The notes under the pieces: generated by a model
What the model was told of the DNA's origin: nothing
What the model saw: only the letters and a program-made list of their open reading frames with translations
The model's database searches: none
Made by a program: the position numbers and the translations under genes
Origin: a virus
Direction: 5' to 3' (one strand)
IMG/VR virus record: IMGVR_UViG_3300006793_000154
Span: 1 to 30,589 of that record
Length of the DNA stretch: 30,589 nt
Part shown: positions 1 to 6,415 of the stretch, one piece after another
How the letters are laid out: each line of letters opens with the position of its first letter
Position numbering within the stretch: position 1 is the stretch's first letter

Positions 1-80
1 ACGGAGAACTTGATCGGCTCGAGCTTGATGAGCCCACCGTCAGTCCACAGGTTCCTCGACACGCGGTTGTATCTCTTCAT
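1..80 (-). CDS. Partial gene leaving the left edge; N-terminus only
   Basis: The first 26 codons are open with no stop and begin MKRYNRVSRNLWTDGG. The ATG is at 80-78 on the minus strand, with a GGAGAG ribosome-binding site at 93-88, seven bases upstream. The pattern of a basic start, then Arg-x-Trp and a Leu-x-Pro, is loosely like the N-termini of phage replication-initiator or helix-turn-helix proteins, but 26 residues are too few to name a family. It is the next gene of the leftward transcription unit, separated from its upstream neighbour by an unusually structured 208-base gap. Confidence 0.6.
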   Translation of the reverse strand, partial: MKRYNRVSRNLWTDGGLIKLEPIKFS

Positions 81-117
81 GGCGCAACTCTCCGATGCCG
101 TGAGACGGCAGGGTGCG

Positions 118-257
118 GCGAGAGACTTGTCTTCTCGCTCTTGGTGGTTCGGGCACTCTCTACCTCCCCCCTTGCCGTTTTCCGGGGATCAACCGGAGAC
201 AAGAGGGGAGGCTCAACCAAGAGCGACCCGAAGGACGTGGATGGACCTTAGTGGTCC
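118..257. other. Highly structured intergenic region with nested inverted repeats
   Basis: The 208 bases between the genes ending at 289 and starting at 80 hold no credible gene but several complementary arms. TCGCTCTTGGT (135-145) pairs perfectly with ACCAAGAGCGA (216-226). Inside it, 163-174 pairs with 200-211 (11 of 12), and inside that TTTCCGG (179-185) pairs with CCGGAGA (193-199, one G-T pair). A competing hairpin GCGAGA (118-123)/TCTCGC (133-138) overlaps the outer arm. A separate GGACC/GGTCC hairpin sits at 243-257. There is no T-tract typical of an intrinsic terminator. Possible roles are termination or processing of leftward mRNA, a leader RNA, or a protein or replication site. Confidence 0.5.
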
Positions 258-276
258 GCTGGGTTCGGGGTCAAGG
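248..276 (-). promoter_or_regulatory. Weak promoter candidate for leftward transcription
   Basis: On the minus strand TTGACC (276-271) is followed after 18 bases by TAAGGT (253-248). The -35 matches the sigma-70 consensus at five of six positions but the -10 is poor. It would drive the gene running off the left edge and would place the hairpins of 118-226 in its leader. A weak call. Confidence 0.2.
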
Positions 277-288
277 GTGTGGGTGAGA

Positions 289-624
289 TCATCTCATCGA
301 CTCCCAGGCTTCGGCCTGCTTCCGATTGCAATAGTGGACCATCCTCCAGTATGGGCCGTGCTCGTCGGTCCACTCATAGAGGCACTTCGACAAGATCCGA
401 TATCGGGGGTCGGACGAATCCTTCTCATGCAGACCATGCTTCTCGATGTACTCCCCGACCTGGGTCATGGAGACAATTTCCTTGTCCACGCAATACCTCT
501 GCATGCGGAAGTCATCCTCCCACTCCCCCACGCATCGAGACTTCATCAGGACTTCGGGGTCATCCCCAGCAGCGAGCGCCACGGGAAAGGAGAGAGCCAG
601 AGCTATCAACAGTCTTTTCATCAT
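289..624 (-). CDS. Small secreted or periplasmic hypothetical protein
   Basis: The 111-residue product begins MMKRLLIALALSFPVALAAG: two Lys/Arg-type residues, a hydrophobic core, and small residues at an Ala-x-Ala-like cleavage site, which is a signal peptide. The mature part has four Cys at roughly even spacing (in CVGEWEDDFRMQRYC and CLYEWTDEHG...YC), so disulfides are plausible after export. The start was chosen at 624 because AGGAGGT lies eight bases upstream and the ATG overlaps the stop of the preceding gene as ATGA; the longer frame to 663 would destroy the signal peptide. The stop lies within the palindrome TGAGAT-C-ATCTCA (284-296). The family is not recognised. Exported phage products can act in envelope modification or exclusion, but nothing here shows that. 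Confidence 0.75.
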   Translation of the reverse strand: MMKRLLIALALSFPVALAAGDDPEVLMKSRCVGEWEDDFRMQRYCVDKEIVSMTQVGEYIEKHGLHEKDSSDPRYRILSKCLYEWTDEHGPYWRMVHYCNRKQAEAWESMR

Positions 625-815
625 CGCTTCGACCTCCTGGTTGATTGTTCTCCATGCTTCCACGCCTCGCGGGCAAGGTCTGGCACCTCATCAGGGAGCG
701 GCTCTCCCCGTGCCCCCATGCCCCATGCATACCGCTCGACCACAAGGCACTCAGGACCGCATGCCGACCAGGGTCCGTAGAGGGTGGAGCGGACGACGCA
801 TGCTCGACAGTTCAT
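621..815 (-). CDS. Small Cys-rich hypothetical protein (64 aa)
   Basis: The product begins MNCRACVVRS and has C3-x2-C6 and C19-x3-C23, a spacing compatible with a small zinc-binding knuckle, followed by a charged C-terminus ending in STRRSKR. The ATG at 815 overlaps the upstream recombinase-like stop as ATGA, and its own stop overlaps the next start at 624 in the same way, so the three genes are probably translationally coupled. A longer frame to 914 would overlap the upstream gene by 100 bases and is rejected. No strong ribosome-binding site is visible, which fits coupling. Function unknown. Confidence 0.6.
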   Translation of the reverse strand: MNCRACVVRSTLYGPWSACGPECLVVERYAWGMGARGEPLPDEVPDLAREAWKHGEQSTRRSKR

Positions 816-1474
816 GGCTTGTCCGAGTGCGAATTGATGAGTCGCCGGACCCCCGTCGCGTACCACTGACCTCCGCTCTTCGGCCTGTACCCCAACTCCT
901 CCAGTCTCCGACATATCTTGTGCAGAGACATCCCCTTCGACCGCAGAGAGATAGCGTGAGCGATCCCCTCCTGCTCATGATCATCGACCATGAGAAAGCC
1001 GTTCTCGAGACGCTTTCCGTAGGGCACTCGGCCCCCCTGGAACACTCGGTCGTTGTCGATGACACGTCGAGCCTTGCTGACCGCTTCGGACACCCTCCGG
1101 TGGGTCTCCATGAGAGCAACCATGCCCGACATGGTCATGCTCACCTCAGCCTCCGGGGCGCCGTCTACGGGCTGAAGCGAGGCTCCAGAGCTTGTGATCA
1201 TCCCAGCGAACACTGACGCCTGCAGGGGGTCGTTTGACACATCCGACAGGGAGGCGAGGAAGACGGTGTCTCCCGCTCCGACTCGAGCCAGCAGGGACCG
1301 CACTGCCTTGCGAGACTCCAGCGGTGTCTCGATGGTCGATGTGTCCCTGATGGACTCGTCGAATGTTTGGTCCCTGTCTCTCCACGCCTCAGAGAGAAGG
1401 TCTGAATCGTACAGACAGTTGCTCTGATGGTGTCTCTCTGCTGCGGTTCCCCGCAGGTATGCGTACCTCGTCAT
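812..1474 (-). CDS. Serine-recombinase-like protein with degenerate catalytic site
   Basis: The 220-residue protein starts MTRYAYLRGTAAER, matching the resolvase/invertase N-terminal strand (usually Y-x-R-V-S-T) with R8 kept but the nucleophilic Ser replaced by T10. The later Asp-Arg-Leu-x-Arg active-site motif appears as SLSDVSND (about 76-81), lacking both arginines. The C-terminal part (about 147-213: GGRVPYGKRL, then DHEQEGIAHAISLRSKGMSLHKICRRLEELGY, then W-x-x-x-x-V-R-R-L) matches the recombinase domain that binds DNA in large serine recombinases, but the long zinc/coiled-coil extension is absent. It is therefore probably a DNA-binding protein without strand exchange, perhaps a regulator. 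The start at 1474 is supported by GGAGGA about ten bases upstream; the frame reaches 1561 but would overlap the neighbour. It forms an ATGA overlap with the next gene. Confidence 0.75.
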   Translation of the reverse strand: MTRYAYLRGTAAERHHQSNCLYDSDLLSEAWRDRDQTFDESIRDTSTIETPLESRKAVRSLLARVGAGDTVFLASLSDVSNDPLQASVFAGMITSSGASLQPVDGAPEAEVSMTMSGMVALMETHRRVSEAVSKARRVIDNDRVFQGGRVPYGKRLENGFLMVDDHEQEGIAHAISLRSKGMSLHKICRRLEELGYRPKSGGQWYATGVRRLINSHSDKP

Positions 1475-1496
1475 CGTCCTCGTCCTCCGTTGTGTG

Positions 1497-1709
1497 TTAT
1501 CGGCCTGTCTCGTCATTGCCAGCCCATGCCATGAGCATTGCTGCGATCCTCTCGTCATCACTCAGCGTCACGTCGTCACCGTCCTCACCGACGGCGTAGC
1601 GGACGGTCCACCGACCCTCGACCTCCATGAGTTCGACCGAGATGTCCTCCCAGCCTGTACCCGGTTTCTCAGACTCTCGCCCAACCGTCACGGTCACTGC
1701 CCGCGTCAT
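1497..1709 (-). CDS. Small acidic hypothetical protein (70 aa)
   Basis: The product begins MTRAVTVTVGRESEKPGTG and is acidic, with alternating hydrophobic strands (AVTVTV; DISVELMEVEGRWTVRYAV) followed by a short helix (SDDERIAAMLMAWAG). This suggests a small beta-beta-beta-alpha fold. The ATG at 1709 overlaps the upstream stop as ATGA, with GGTGAGG just upstream. It lies 22 bases before the recombinase-like gene in the same leftward unit. Not recognised. Confidence 0.65.
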   Translation of the reverse strand: MTRAVTVTVGRESEKPGTGWEDISVELMEVEGRWTVRYAVGEDGDDVTLSDDERIAAMLMAWAGNDETGR

Positions 1710-2056
1710 GCCTCACCCCCCAGGTCCATGCCGAACCCGTTGCTCATTGCCCGAAGAGCCTCGAGCGTCGTCGCACGGAACCTCTCACGGTCCATCGCGT
1801 CGTTGAGACTGTCGATGCCCATCCGCATCCTGTGCCACAGGTGCGAGACTCGCTCATCGTCCTGGTCGCCACCCATCTCGGTCAACTCATCCTCAGCCTC
1901 ATCGAGGCAGGTCAGAAGGCTCATCAGTCTGATTTGGGTGGAGCCCACGGGGGAGTCCATCCCGTAGAGCATGCTCTGCATCCTCGACACCGTCTCCATG
2001 TCCATCGTGCCCTCGCACAGGACCGTCTCCAGAGTCATCACGTCGTCCCTAGTCAT
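1706..2056 (-). CDS. Hypothetical Met/Asp-rich helical protein (116 aa)
   Basis: The product begins MTRDDVMTLETVL, is rich in Met, Asp and Glu, and appears almost wholly alpha-helical (for example MSLLTCLDEAEDELTEMGG and MRMGIDSLNDAMDRERFRATTLEALRAM). The start at 2056 has GGAGGAG about eight bases upstream, a much better signal than the longer frame to 2158. Its start lies inside the last codons of the 51-codon gene at 2049-2204, and its stop overlaps the next start as ATGA. Function not recognised. Confidence 0.7.
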   Translation of the reverse strand: MTRDDVMTLETVLCEGTMDMETVSRMQSMLYGMDSPVGSTQIRLMSLLTCLDEAEDELTEMGGDQDDERVSHLWHRMRMGIDSLNDAMDRERFRATTLEALRAMSNGFGMDLGGEA

Positions 2057-2204
2057 TGTCTCTCCTCCTCGATTTGTGCTTGGTCTTGCGAGACCTCCCC
2101 TTGCGGAGGTCCATCTCTCGGTTGGTGTGCGTCCCTGCGCCCGCCCCGCCACGGGCAATCAATGCCCGCAGCGAGACGAGTAGCTTTCGTTTGGGTTGGC
2201 TCAT
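2049..2204 (-). CDS. Short basic protein (51 aa) in a tight operon slot
   Basis: This short frame starts MSQPKRKLLVSLRALIARGG and ends KTKHKSRRRDND, with about a third of residues Arg, Lys or His and few acidic residues. Its ATG (2204) overlaps the upstream stop (2203-2201) as ATGA, and its TAG (2051-2049) overlaps the next gene's start by eight bases, so it fills an otherwise empty 140-base gap exactly. That fit, more than length, supports it as real. The charge suggests nucleic-acid binding, but no domain is recognised. Confidence 0.6.
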   Translation of the reverse strand: MSQPKRKLLVSLRALIARGGAGAGTHTNREMDLRKGRSRKTKHKSRRRDND

Positions 2205-2821
2205 CTGCTCCACTCCTCGCAGAATCGAATCATGTCGTCGAGGCTCTCGCGCAGCGTGGGGAGCACGTCGCTCTCAAGCGAGACCCGGACAGCCTCCTCG
2301 TAGGTCGGGTATGCCCACCCCTCTCCGATCATCTGGTCGAGGTCATGCTCGACCTCGTTGACAGCCTCGCTGAGTGCCTGGAGGAGGTCGCCCACCTCAT
2401 CTGCCCAGTCCTCGTCCGCGACATCGGGAGACGCCTCAGCGACACTCTCGTCAAGCCGGTTGGCCTCCGACTCGATGACTGCGAAGCCAGCCCACGTCTC
2501 GGAAAGGTCGCACAGGTCAAGCAACTCGACCTGACGACGAAGCGAGAGGGCGCCCGACCTGACGACCGAGACGAGTTCCCCCCTGCCCGCGTCGAGCAAC
2601 CCGTTCTCCCGGTCACTGTCGAGCGACCGCGCCGAGTGGCACGCCTCGCAGAAGAGGTCGCCGGCGTCGGTCTCGACGGTCGCGGTGGCGTCGCAGACGC
2701 GACGGCTATGGTAGCGCCCCTCGTGCCCGTCGCACGTCGGCGGGTCGTCGTCGGGGGTCATCGAGTCCCAGCGGTGCTGGGCTCGACTGAAGGCTCTCTG
2801 CTGTCTTCGGCTCATGGTCAT
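2201..2821 (-). CDS. Hypothetical protein with N-terminal Cys/His cluster
   Basis: The 206-residue product begins MTMSRRQQRAFSRAQ. C30, H33, C43, then C58-x2-C61-H62 form a probable zinc-ribbon-like site (CDGHEGRYHSRRVC...FCEACH). The rest (about 90-206) is acidic and helical. The start at 2821 was chosen because AGGAG lies five bases upstream. The frame can be extended to a TTG at 2881 that touches the methyltransferase stop, but that would add a Thr/Pro-rich stretch with no start signal. It follows the methyltransferase gene after 56 bases. The CxxC...CxxCH arrangement resembles small host-type zinc proteins of phage accessory regions. Function unknown. Confidence 0.7.
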   Translation of the reverse strand: MTMSRRQQRAFSRAQHRWDSMTPDDDPPTCDGHEGRYHSRRVCDATATVETDAGDLFCEACHSARSLDSDRENGLLDAGRGELVSVVRSGALSLRRQVELLDLCDLSETWAGFAVIESEANRLDESVAEASPDVADEDWADEVGDLLQALSEAVNEVEHDLDQMIGEGWAYPTYEEAVRVSLESDVLPTLRESLDDMIRFCEEWSR

Positions 2822-2877
2822 GGTGTCTCCTGGTTGTGTCGCTCGAGGAGCGACGGTAGGGGTTGGTTGTCGGTGTG

Positions 2878-4389
2878 TCAATCGCCCGTGTCAGCCTCAA
2901 GCACTGCACGCGTCAGGACGCGAGCAAGCGTCGGAGGAACTGCGTTTCCGACCTGCCGATATTGCGCGGTTTTCGTTCCTTTAAACGGGTAGCCCTCAGG
3001 AAAGTCCTGGAGAATCGCGCACTCCTCGACGGTCAGCCGTCTGCGTCCGGTCGAGAGCCAAAGAGCGTCTGAGGCTCTGCATGGCCCACCTTGAGCAGTC
3101 CAGCCGGTCGATTCCTTTCCGTTCGTGCCCTTCGCCTCCGTCGCACTGACAGCCGGCGACGGCATGTCTAGCAAACCGGGATGGCTGGCTTTCCTCCACT
3201 CGCCGCCAAAGCGCGAAGCAAGCATCGGTCGAGTGCTACCGCCCGCGCCCCCGCTAATCGACACGCTCGGCTCATCGACGCTGGTGTGCTCGTCGCTGGT
3301 GCCGCCGCCTGCGCCATCCCGCCCGCGCTGCATGACCATGCTCAGGTACTGGTTGCCCTTCCCCCCCACGGCGAAGATGGGCTCGTCGGTCGATTGCGGG
3401 CGTTCCTGAGTCGGGTTGGCCTCGGTGTTCCGACTGGCCTCAAGCGTCCCATGCCCGGTGAGCCAGTCCCACCCGTAGAGCCCGCCCAAAGCTTTTCCGC
3501 CCGCGACAGGTTGAATCCCTGGGTGGTCTGGGCTCTGCGGCTCCCCTGTGCGTGACGAGCGGCCGCTGAAGTTTGTTGCTGGAGAGATTGCGGCGAGCCC
3601 CAACGACTGACGCACCGTGCACCAGGGCTTGAGCCCAAAGCGAGGGGGAGCACCGAAGAGGCCCTGCTGACGATGCTCTGCGAGCCACCGCGTTTCCTGG
3701 GTGGATGGCTTGCCCGTCTTGCCTGCGCCGACGCTGCTCCAGTACTCCCCTGTCACCCACTTGCTCACGGCGAGGGCTTCGCCGCTATGGGTCGGCCTGG
3801 GCCACTCGATGGCGTGCGGACCCGCCGCGATGAACACGCGACGACGACGCTGCGGCACCCCAAAGTCTGCCGCGTCGAGGATGCGCCACTCAGCCCACGC
3901 AAAACGCTCTTTGAGCTGAGGCATGATAACCCCGTCCAGATAGCATCGCGGGCACGCCTCCGGGTCTGCCTGCTCCCGCCCGGTCCTCGTCGGGCAGTCC
4001 CCGACGTGCATGGTCAAGCCCCTCACGTTCTCGCACAGGAGCCAGCGCGGGCGAACCTTGTCGAGCACGTCAATCGTCCAGGGCCAGCCGTTGCGGTCAC
4101 TCTTCGCGCCCGCACGCTTGCCCGCTGTGGAAAAGTCCTGGCACGGGAACGAGGACCAGAGCAGGTCGATGCCCTCGACCCCCTCGTAAAGCTTGAGGTC
4201 TCGCACGTCTCCGGTCACGCACGGGAAACCCGCCGCGCGAGATGTTGCCGCCGCGCTTTCGTCCCACTCGACCGAGAGAGCGTGCTCGATGCCAGCGTCA
4301 GCGAGGCCAACGTCTGCGCCTCCTGCGCCTGCGAAAAGGGTGAGGCACCTCATGCGCTGGGTGATGTCGTCGATTGTGGAAAAGTTCAT
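2878..4389 (-). CDS. C5-cytosine-specific DNA methyltransferase
   Basis: The enzyme transfers a methyl group from S-adenosylmethionine to C5 of cytosine in a specific DNA site. All main motifs are present in order over 503 residues: motif [15 protein letters not shown] (16-29, cofactor), motif [12 protein letters not shown] (81-90, nucleophile C83), motif VI ENVRGL (120-125), motif [15 protein letters not shown] (180-190), motif [20 protein letters not shown] (about 452-469) and motif [10 protein letters not shown] (478-486). It therefore looks active. Between VIII and IX lies a long (about 250-residue) target-recognition region with Gly/Ser-rich segments, and C131/C146/C149 could form a small zinc site. 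No restriction endonuclease lies next to it, so it is an orphan enzyme, plausibly protecting phage DNA from host restriction. The ATG at 4389 follows a GGGAG site in the recurrent leader. Confidence 0.95.
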   Translation of the reverse strand: MNFSTIDDITQRMRCLTLFAGAGGADVGLADAGIEHALSVEWDESAAATSRAAGFPCVTGDVRDLKLYEGVEGIDLLWSSFPCQDFSTAGKRAGAKSDRNGWPWTIDVLDKVRPRWLLCENVRGLTMHVGDCPTRTGREQADPEACPRCYLDGVIMPQLKERFAWAEWRILDAADFGVPQRRRRVFIAAGPHAIEWPRPTHSGEALAVSKWVTGEYWSSVGAGKTGKPSTQETRWLAEHRQQGLFGAPPRFGLKPWCTVRQSLGLAAISPATNFSGRSSRTGEPQSPDHPGIQPVAGGKALGGLYGWDWLTGHGTLEASRNTEANPTQERPQSTDEPIFAVGGKGNQYLSMVMQRGRDGAGGGTSDEHTSVDEPSVSISGGAGGSTRPMLASRFGGEWRKASHPGLLDMPSPAVSATEAKGTNGKESTGWTAQGGPCRASDALWLSTGRRRLTVEECAILQDFPEGYPFKGTKTAQYRQVGNAVPPTLARVLTRAVLEADTGD

Positions 4390-4408
4390 GTCTGGTCTCC
4401 CTGGTTGG
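4387..4408 (-). promoter_or_regulatory. Start-associated leader element, copy A (methyltransferase gene)
   Basis: On the minus strand CCAACCA-GGGAG-ACCAGAC runs directly into ATG. The 22 bases differ at one position from those at 5344-5365. It holds the ribosome-binding site of the methyltransferase gene, and its upstream CCAACC block recurs before most genes up to 8298. Confidence 0.6.
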
Positions 4409-4414
4409 TTCTTC

Positions 4415-4831
4415 TCAGACGACGAAGCAGGCGCGCCCGTCTACGTCGATGACTCCAGCCCCACCGTCAGTCTCTGCAGCCTTGCGTGAGGAGTGGAGTT
4501 CGGATGGGGTCGCGGGCCGGAGGACATCCCCGGTCCTGTAGTCGGTGAGTTCTCCGTACTGGCCTGAGGTCCAGGTGGGCTCTCCACAGGTCGCAGCCCA
4601 CTCCATCCACAGGGTCTCCCGCTCGGCGTCGGTCTCCGGTGCGTCGATGCGAGCCGACTCCGCTCGGATGGTTGGCCCGCTCGGACCACGGAGCGTGACC
4701 CCCGACTCTGAGGCGTCGTCGAGTATGAGGGTGCGGGGTGGGTCGAGCCTCTCCCCGTCGAGAGAGTGGACGTGGACCAGTCCACCCCTCAGGTCTCGGA
4801 GGCTCTCAAGGTTGCTGTCGATGCTGATCAT
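4415..4831 (-). CDS. Hypothetical protein with conserved-looking C-terminal motif
   Basis: The 138-residue product begins [17 protein letters not shown]. The N-terminal half looks beta-rich; the C-terminal part (about 98-138) reads [38 protein letters not shown], a pattern (R-P-A-T, then Ser..Ala..D-G-G-A-G-x-I-x-V-D-G-R-x-C-x-V) that I associate from memory with small uncharacterised proteins of phages and mobile elements. The start at 4831 is preceded by AAGGAG seven bases upstream and by GACC directly before the ATG. It sits 25 bases upstream of the methyltransferase gene, so the two are probably cotranscribed. No function is known to me. Confidence 0.7.
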   Translation of the reverse strand: MISIDSNLESLRDLRGGLVHVHSLDGERLDPPRTLILDDASESGVTLRGPSGPTIRAESARIDAPETDAERETLWMEWAATCGEPTWTSGQYGELTDYRTGDVLRPATPSELHSSRKAAETDGGAGVIDVDGRACFVV

Positions 4832-4870
4832 GGTCTATCTCCTTCGAGGCTTCGTGCCCCTACGACCTCA

Positions 4871-4896
4871 ACCCCGACCGGGAGCCGGTACGGGGT
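4871..4896. other. Strong 11-bp hairpin in intergenic gap
   Basis: ACCCCG-ACCGG, loop GAG, CCGGT-A-CGGGGT forms eleven pairs with one bulged A. It lies in the 87-base gap between the genes starting at 5182 and 4831. No T-tract follows on either strand, so it is not a textbook intrinsic terminator. It could stabilise or punctuate the leftward transcript. Confidence 0.5.
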
Positions 4897-4918
4897 GGAG
4901 TGGGGTGGGGGTGGGGGC

Positions 4919-5182
4919 TCAGTCGAGCCAGAGAGTTCGGGCGAAGTGACCGAACTCAGCGTTCGCCTCGATGTTGGTGGCGTCGGCGTCGTGCTCGTCG
5001 GACCACACTCCGATCGCCCACTCGGTGAAGTCTGCGATCTCGCAGTCCTCGACGCCGTCGTAGAGGTAGCTCGTGCCGTCGTAGGAGACGAGCACTTGAT
5101 CGTCGGTGGGGATGGGCATCGGTCGTCCCTGTCCCTGTCGGTGGACGGCGATGCAGCGGGATGCGAAGGATGGGGCGCTCAT
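4919..5182 (-). CDS. Hypothetical acidic protein (87 aa)
   Basis: The product begins MSAPSFASRCIAVHRQ. Its middle, VLVSYDGTSYLYDGVEDCEIADFTEWAIGVWSDEHDADATNIEAN, contains YDGTSYLYDG and several Trp/Tyr residues, suggesting a compact alpha/beta domain. The start at 5182 is preceded by GGAGAG and by GACC directly before ATG; a longer Arg-rich frame to 5311 has no start signal and would cover the small membrane-protein gene. The ATG overlaps that upstream gene's stop as ATGA. Not recognised. Confidence 0.65.
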   Translation of the reverse strand: MSAPSFASRCIAVHRQGQGRPMPIPTDDQVLVSYDGTSYLYDGVEDCEIADFTEWAIGVWSDEHDADATNIEANAEFGHFARTLWLD

Positions 5183-5346
5183 GGTCTCTCTCCGTTGTCG
5201 TCTTGGTCTTGTGGGGGTGAGTTCGCCGCGAAGCCAGCGAGGATGCAGAGCAGCCCAGGTATCGCGACGTAGAGGTAGAGGATGGGCTCTGCGTCGTCGG
5301 GTGGGACGCACATCAGCAGGATGAGCCCAATGATGATCAACAGCAT
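5179..5346 (-). CDS. Small two-segment membrane protein (55 aa)
   Basis: The product begins MLLIIIGLILLMCVPPDDAE, a hydrophobic segment (2-14). It continues with a second segment (about 22-41, ILYLYVAIPGLLCILAGFAA) and a hydrophilic tail (NSPPQDQDDNGERP). A two-pass hairpin in the cytoplasmic membrane is likely. The start is supported by AAGGAG seven bases upstream in a copy of the recurrent leader (5344-5365), and the stop overlaps the next start as ATGA. Small holins can look like this, but no endolysin or spanin gene lies nearby and the position is in the accessory arm, so I only call it a membrane protein; superinfection exclusion is another possibility. Confidence 0.7.
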   Translation of the reverse strand: MLLIIIGLILLMCVPPDDAEPILYLYVAIPGLLCILAGFAANSPPQDQDDNGERP

Positions 5347-5567
5347 GTCTGGTCTCCTTGGTTGGGGGTGGGCAGTTCGTCGGCGGGGACGAGGATGGTC
5401 ATCCCATCCTCGTCAGTGTGGGTGCCGTCGCTGTGTTCGGTGAGCACGGGCTGCTCGCCAAAACACGCCTCGCACATGTCGAGGAACGCCTCCAGCGAGG
5501 CGTACTCAGCGTCCTGGGGATCGTATGCGTCATGGACGCAGAGGAGGGGGGTGGGTGTCTCAGTCAT
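5337..5567 (-). CDS. Small acidic hypothetical protein (76 aa)
   Basis: The product begins MTETPTPLLCVHDAYDPQDAEYASLEAFLDMCEACFGEQPVL, has a C-x2-C within DMCEACFG and ends DQTCC. It is strongly acidic. The start at 5567 overlaps the upstream stop by eight bases, and GGAG precedes it in a leader ending GACCATG; the longer frame to 5621 is less likely. Its 3' end overlaps the membrane-protein start by ten bases. The Cys pairs could bind metal. Not recognised. Confidence 0.65.
   Translation of the reverse strand: MTETPTPLLCVHDAYDPQDAEYASLEAFLDMCEACFGEQPVLTEHSDGTHTDEDGMTILVPADELPTPNQGDQTCC
5344..5365 (-). promoter_or_regulatory. Start-associated leader element, copy B (membrane-protein gene)
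   Basis: CCAACCA-AGGAG-ACCAGAC directly precedes the ATG at 5346 on the minus strand. It differs at one of 22 bases from the element at 4387-4408, though the coding sequences that follow are unrelated. This copy lies inside the 3' end of the upstream gene. Confidence 0.6.
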
Positions 5568-5856
5568 GGTCACAGTCTCCGGTTCGGATGTAGGCGCGGG
5601 CGTCGTCGCGAGACTTGCCATCGAGGAAGGCGGGGGTGCCGGTTCCGTTGATGTCGTCGCGCTTCAGCCACCCGGCGAACGGGCATAGGCGGTGGACGAA
5701 GAATCGGTCGAACGACTGCGGGTAGGTTCCGTCTCGACCGAAGAAACCCCGACCGATGGGGCAGCCGACGCCTCGCGGGTGCTCTGGGTAGTCGATGACG
5801 AACCCGGCAGCGCGGGCCTCGTCTAGGGTCAATTCGTTGGCGGGGTCGTGGGTCAT
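5560..5856 (-). CDS. Hypothetical protein (98 aa)
   Basis: The product begins MTHDPANELTLDEARAAGFVIDYPEHPRGVGCPIGRGFFG and contains several aromatic residues (SFDRFFVHRLCPFAGWLKRDD), a GTGTPAFLDGK stretch and a His/Asp-rich end (GDCDHD). The N-terminal LTLDEARAAGFVID resembles a short helical module. The start has GGAG five bases upstream and a CCAACCAA block before it. It follows the gene ending at 5882 after 25 bases and overlaps the next gene by eight bases. Not recognised. Confidence 0.65.
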   Translation of the reverse strand: MTHDPANELTLDEARAAGFVIDYPEHPRGVGCPIGRGFFGRDGTYPQSFDRFFVHRLCPFAGWLKRDDINGTGTPAFLDGKSRDDARAYIRTGDCDHD

Positions 5857-5881
5857 GGTCGCTCCGGTGTTGGTTGGTTGG

Positions 5882-6133
5882 TTATCGGTTGAGGGCGTGA
5901 AAGGTTCTGAGATCCCCGACCGGGGAGTGGATCCAGCGCATCATCGGTCCGATGGTCTCGGTGTGTCCGCAGGACGCGCAGCGCGCGACGACGGACCGAC
6001 CTTGGATGGCGTACCCCCAGATGCCCTCACCGTCTTTCACCGGCTCCCCATATTTGGGGGTGCTGCAGGGTTGCGATGGGCACGATGGCCCTATGTCGGT
6101 GCTTGCGAACGCCGGGTGCGGTGTGTGTCTCAT
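5882..6133 (-). CDS. Hypothetical protein with possible zinc ribbon (83 aa)
   Basis: The product begins MRHTPHPAFASTDIGPSCPSQPC. Two Cys pairs, C18-x4-C23 and CASCGHTETIG (C52-x2-C55), are arranged like a small zinc ribbon, and the second resembles the knuckle found in transcription-factor-like zinc proteins. The C-terminus ends in an amphipathic stretch MMRWIHSPVGDLRTFHALNR. GGAG lies five bases upstream of the start within the recurrent leader. It sits between two short genes of the leftward unit. Role unknown; nucleic-acid binding is an inference from the Cys pattern only. Confidence 0.65.
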   Translation of the reverse strand: MRHTPHPAFASTDIGPSCPSQPCSTPKYGEPVKDGEGIWGYAIQGRSVVARCASCGHTETIGPMMRWIHSPVGDLRTFHALNR

Positions 6134-6163
6134 GTCAGCTCCGTGGTTGGTTGGTTGGTGGGG

Positions 6164-6370
6164 TTATCGAGCGCTGGCAAGTTCGATAGCTTCGACGGCT
6201 TGGTCAATCAGGGCCTGAGCTGTAGCCAACGGATCTTTCATCGTAAGTTCCTGCGCGGCTGTCACGGTGTCTGGGTCGAATCCCGCGAGTCGCACCCGGT
6301 ACACCCACAGGTCAGTGGAGAGCGCTCGAAAATCTGCTTCAAGGTCGGTGTGGTCGTGTCGTTCGGTCAT
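6164..6370 (-). CDS. Small helical hypothetical protein (68 aa), MTERHD start
   Basis: The product begins MTERHDHTDLEADFRALS and seems mainly helical with a regular Ala/Leu pattern at the end (DPLATAQALIDQAVEAIELASAR). The first six codons and the bases before them are identical to those of the gene starting at 6976 (a 23-base exact repeat at 6353-6375 and 6958-6980), but the proteins diverge after that. GGAG lies five bases upstream and GACC precedes the ATG. Not recognised. Confidence 0.65.
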   Translation of the reverse strand: MTERHDHTDLEADFRALSTDLWVYRVRLAGFDPDTVTAAQELTMKDPLATAQALIDQAVEAIELASAR

Positions 6371-6375
6371 GGTCG
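6353..6375 (-). repeat. 23-bp direct repeat over a gene start, copy 1
   Basis: This segment, covering GACC-ATG and the first six codons (MTERHD) of the gene starting at 6370, is identical to 6958-6980 over the start of the next upstream gene. It indicates duplication or recombination of a start cassette rather than of a whole gene. Confidence 0.8.
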
Positions 6376-6415
6376 CTCCAAGGGTTGGTGGGGTGGTTGG
6401 TTGCTAGGTGGCGCA

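Noticed and set aside
10-1216. Two 256-codon plus-strand frames at the left end
   Set aside because: Both oppose the signal-peptide, Cys-rich and recombinase-like genes, which have good starts and ATGA overlaps; the frames look like GC-rich shadows.
1832-2992. 386-codon plus-strand frame in the left arm
   Set aside because: It crosses four tightly coupled minus-strand genes and the methyltransferase end, has no start signal and a Pro/Arg/His-rich composition.
5179-5346. Holin call for the two-pass membrane protein
   Set aside because: Topology fits, but there is no endolysin or spanin nearby and it lies in the accessory arm.
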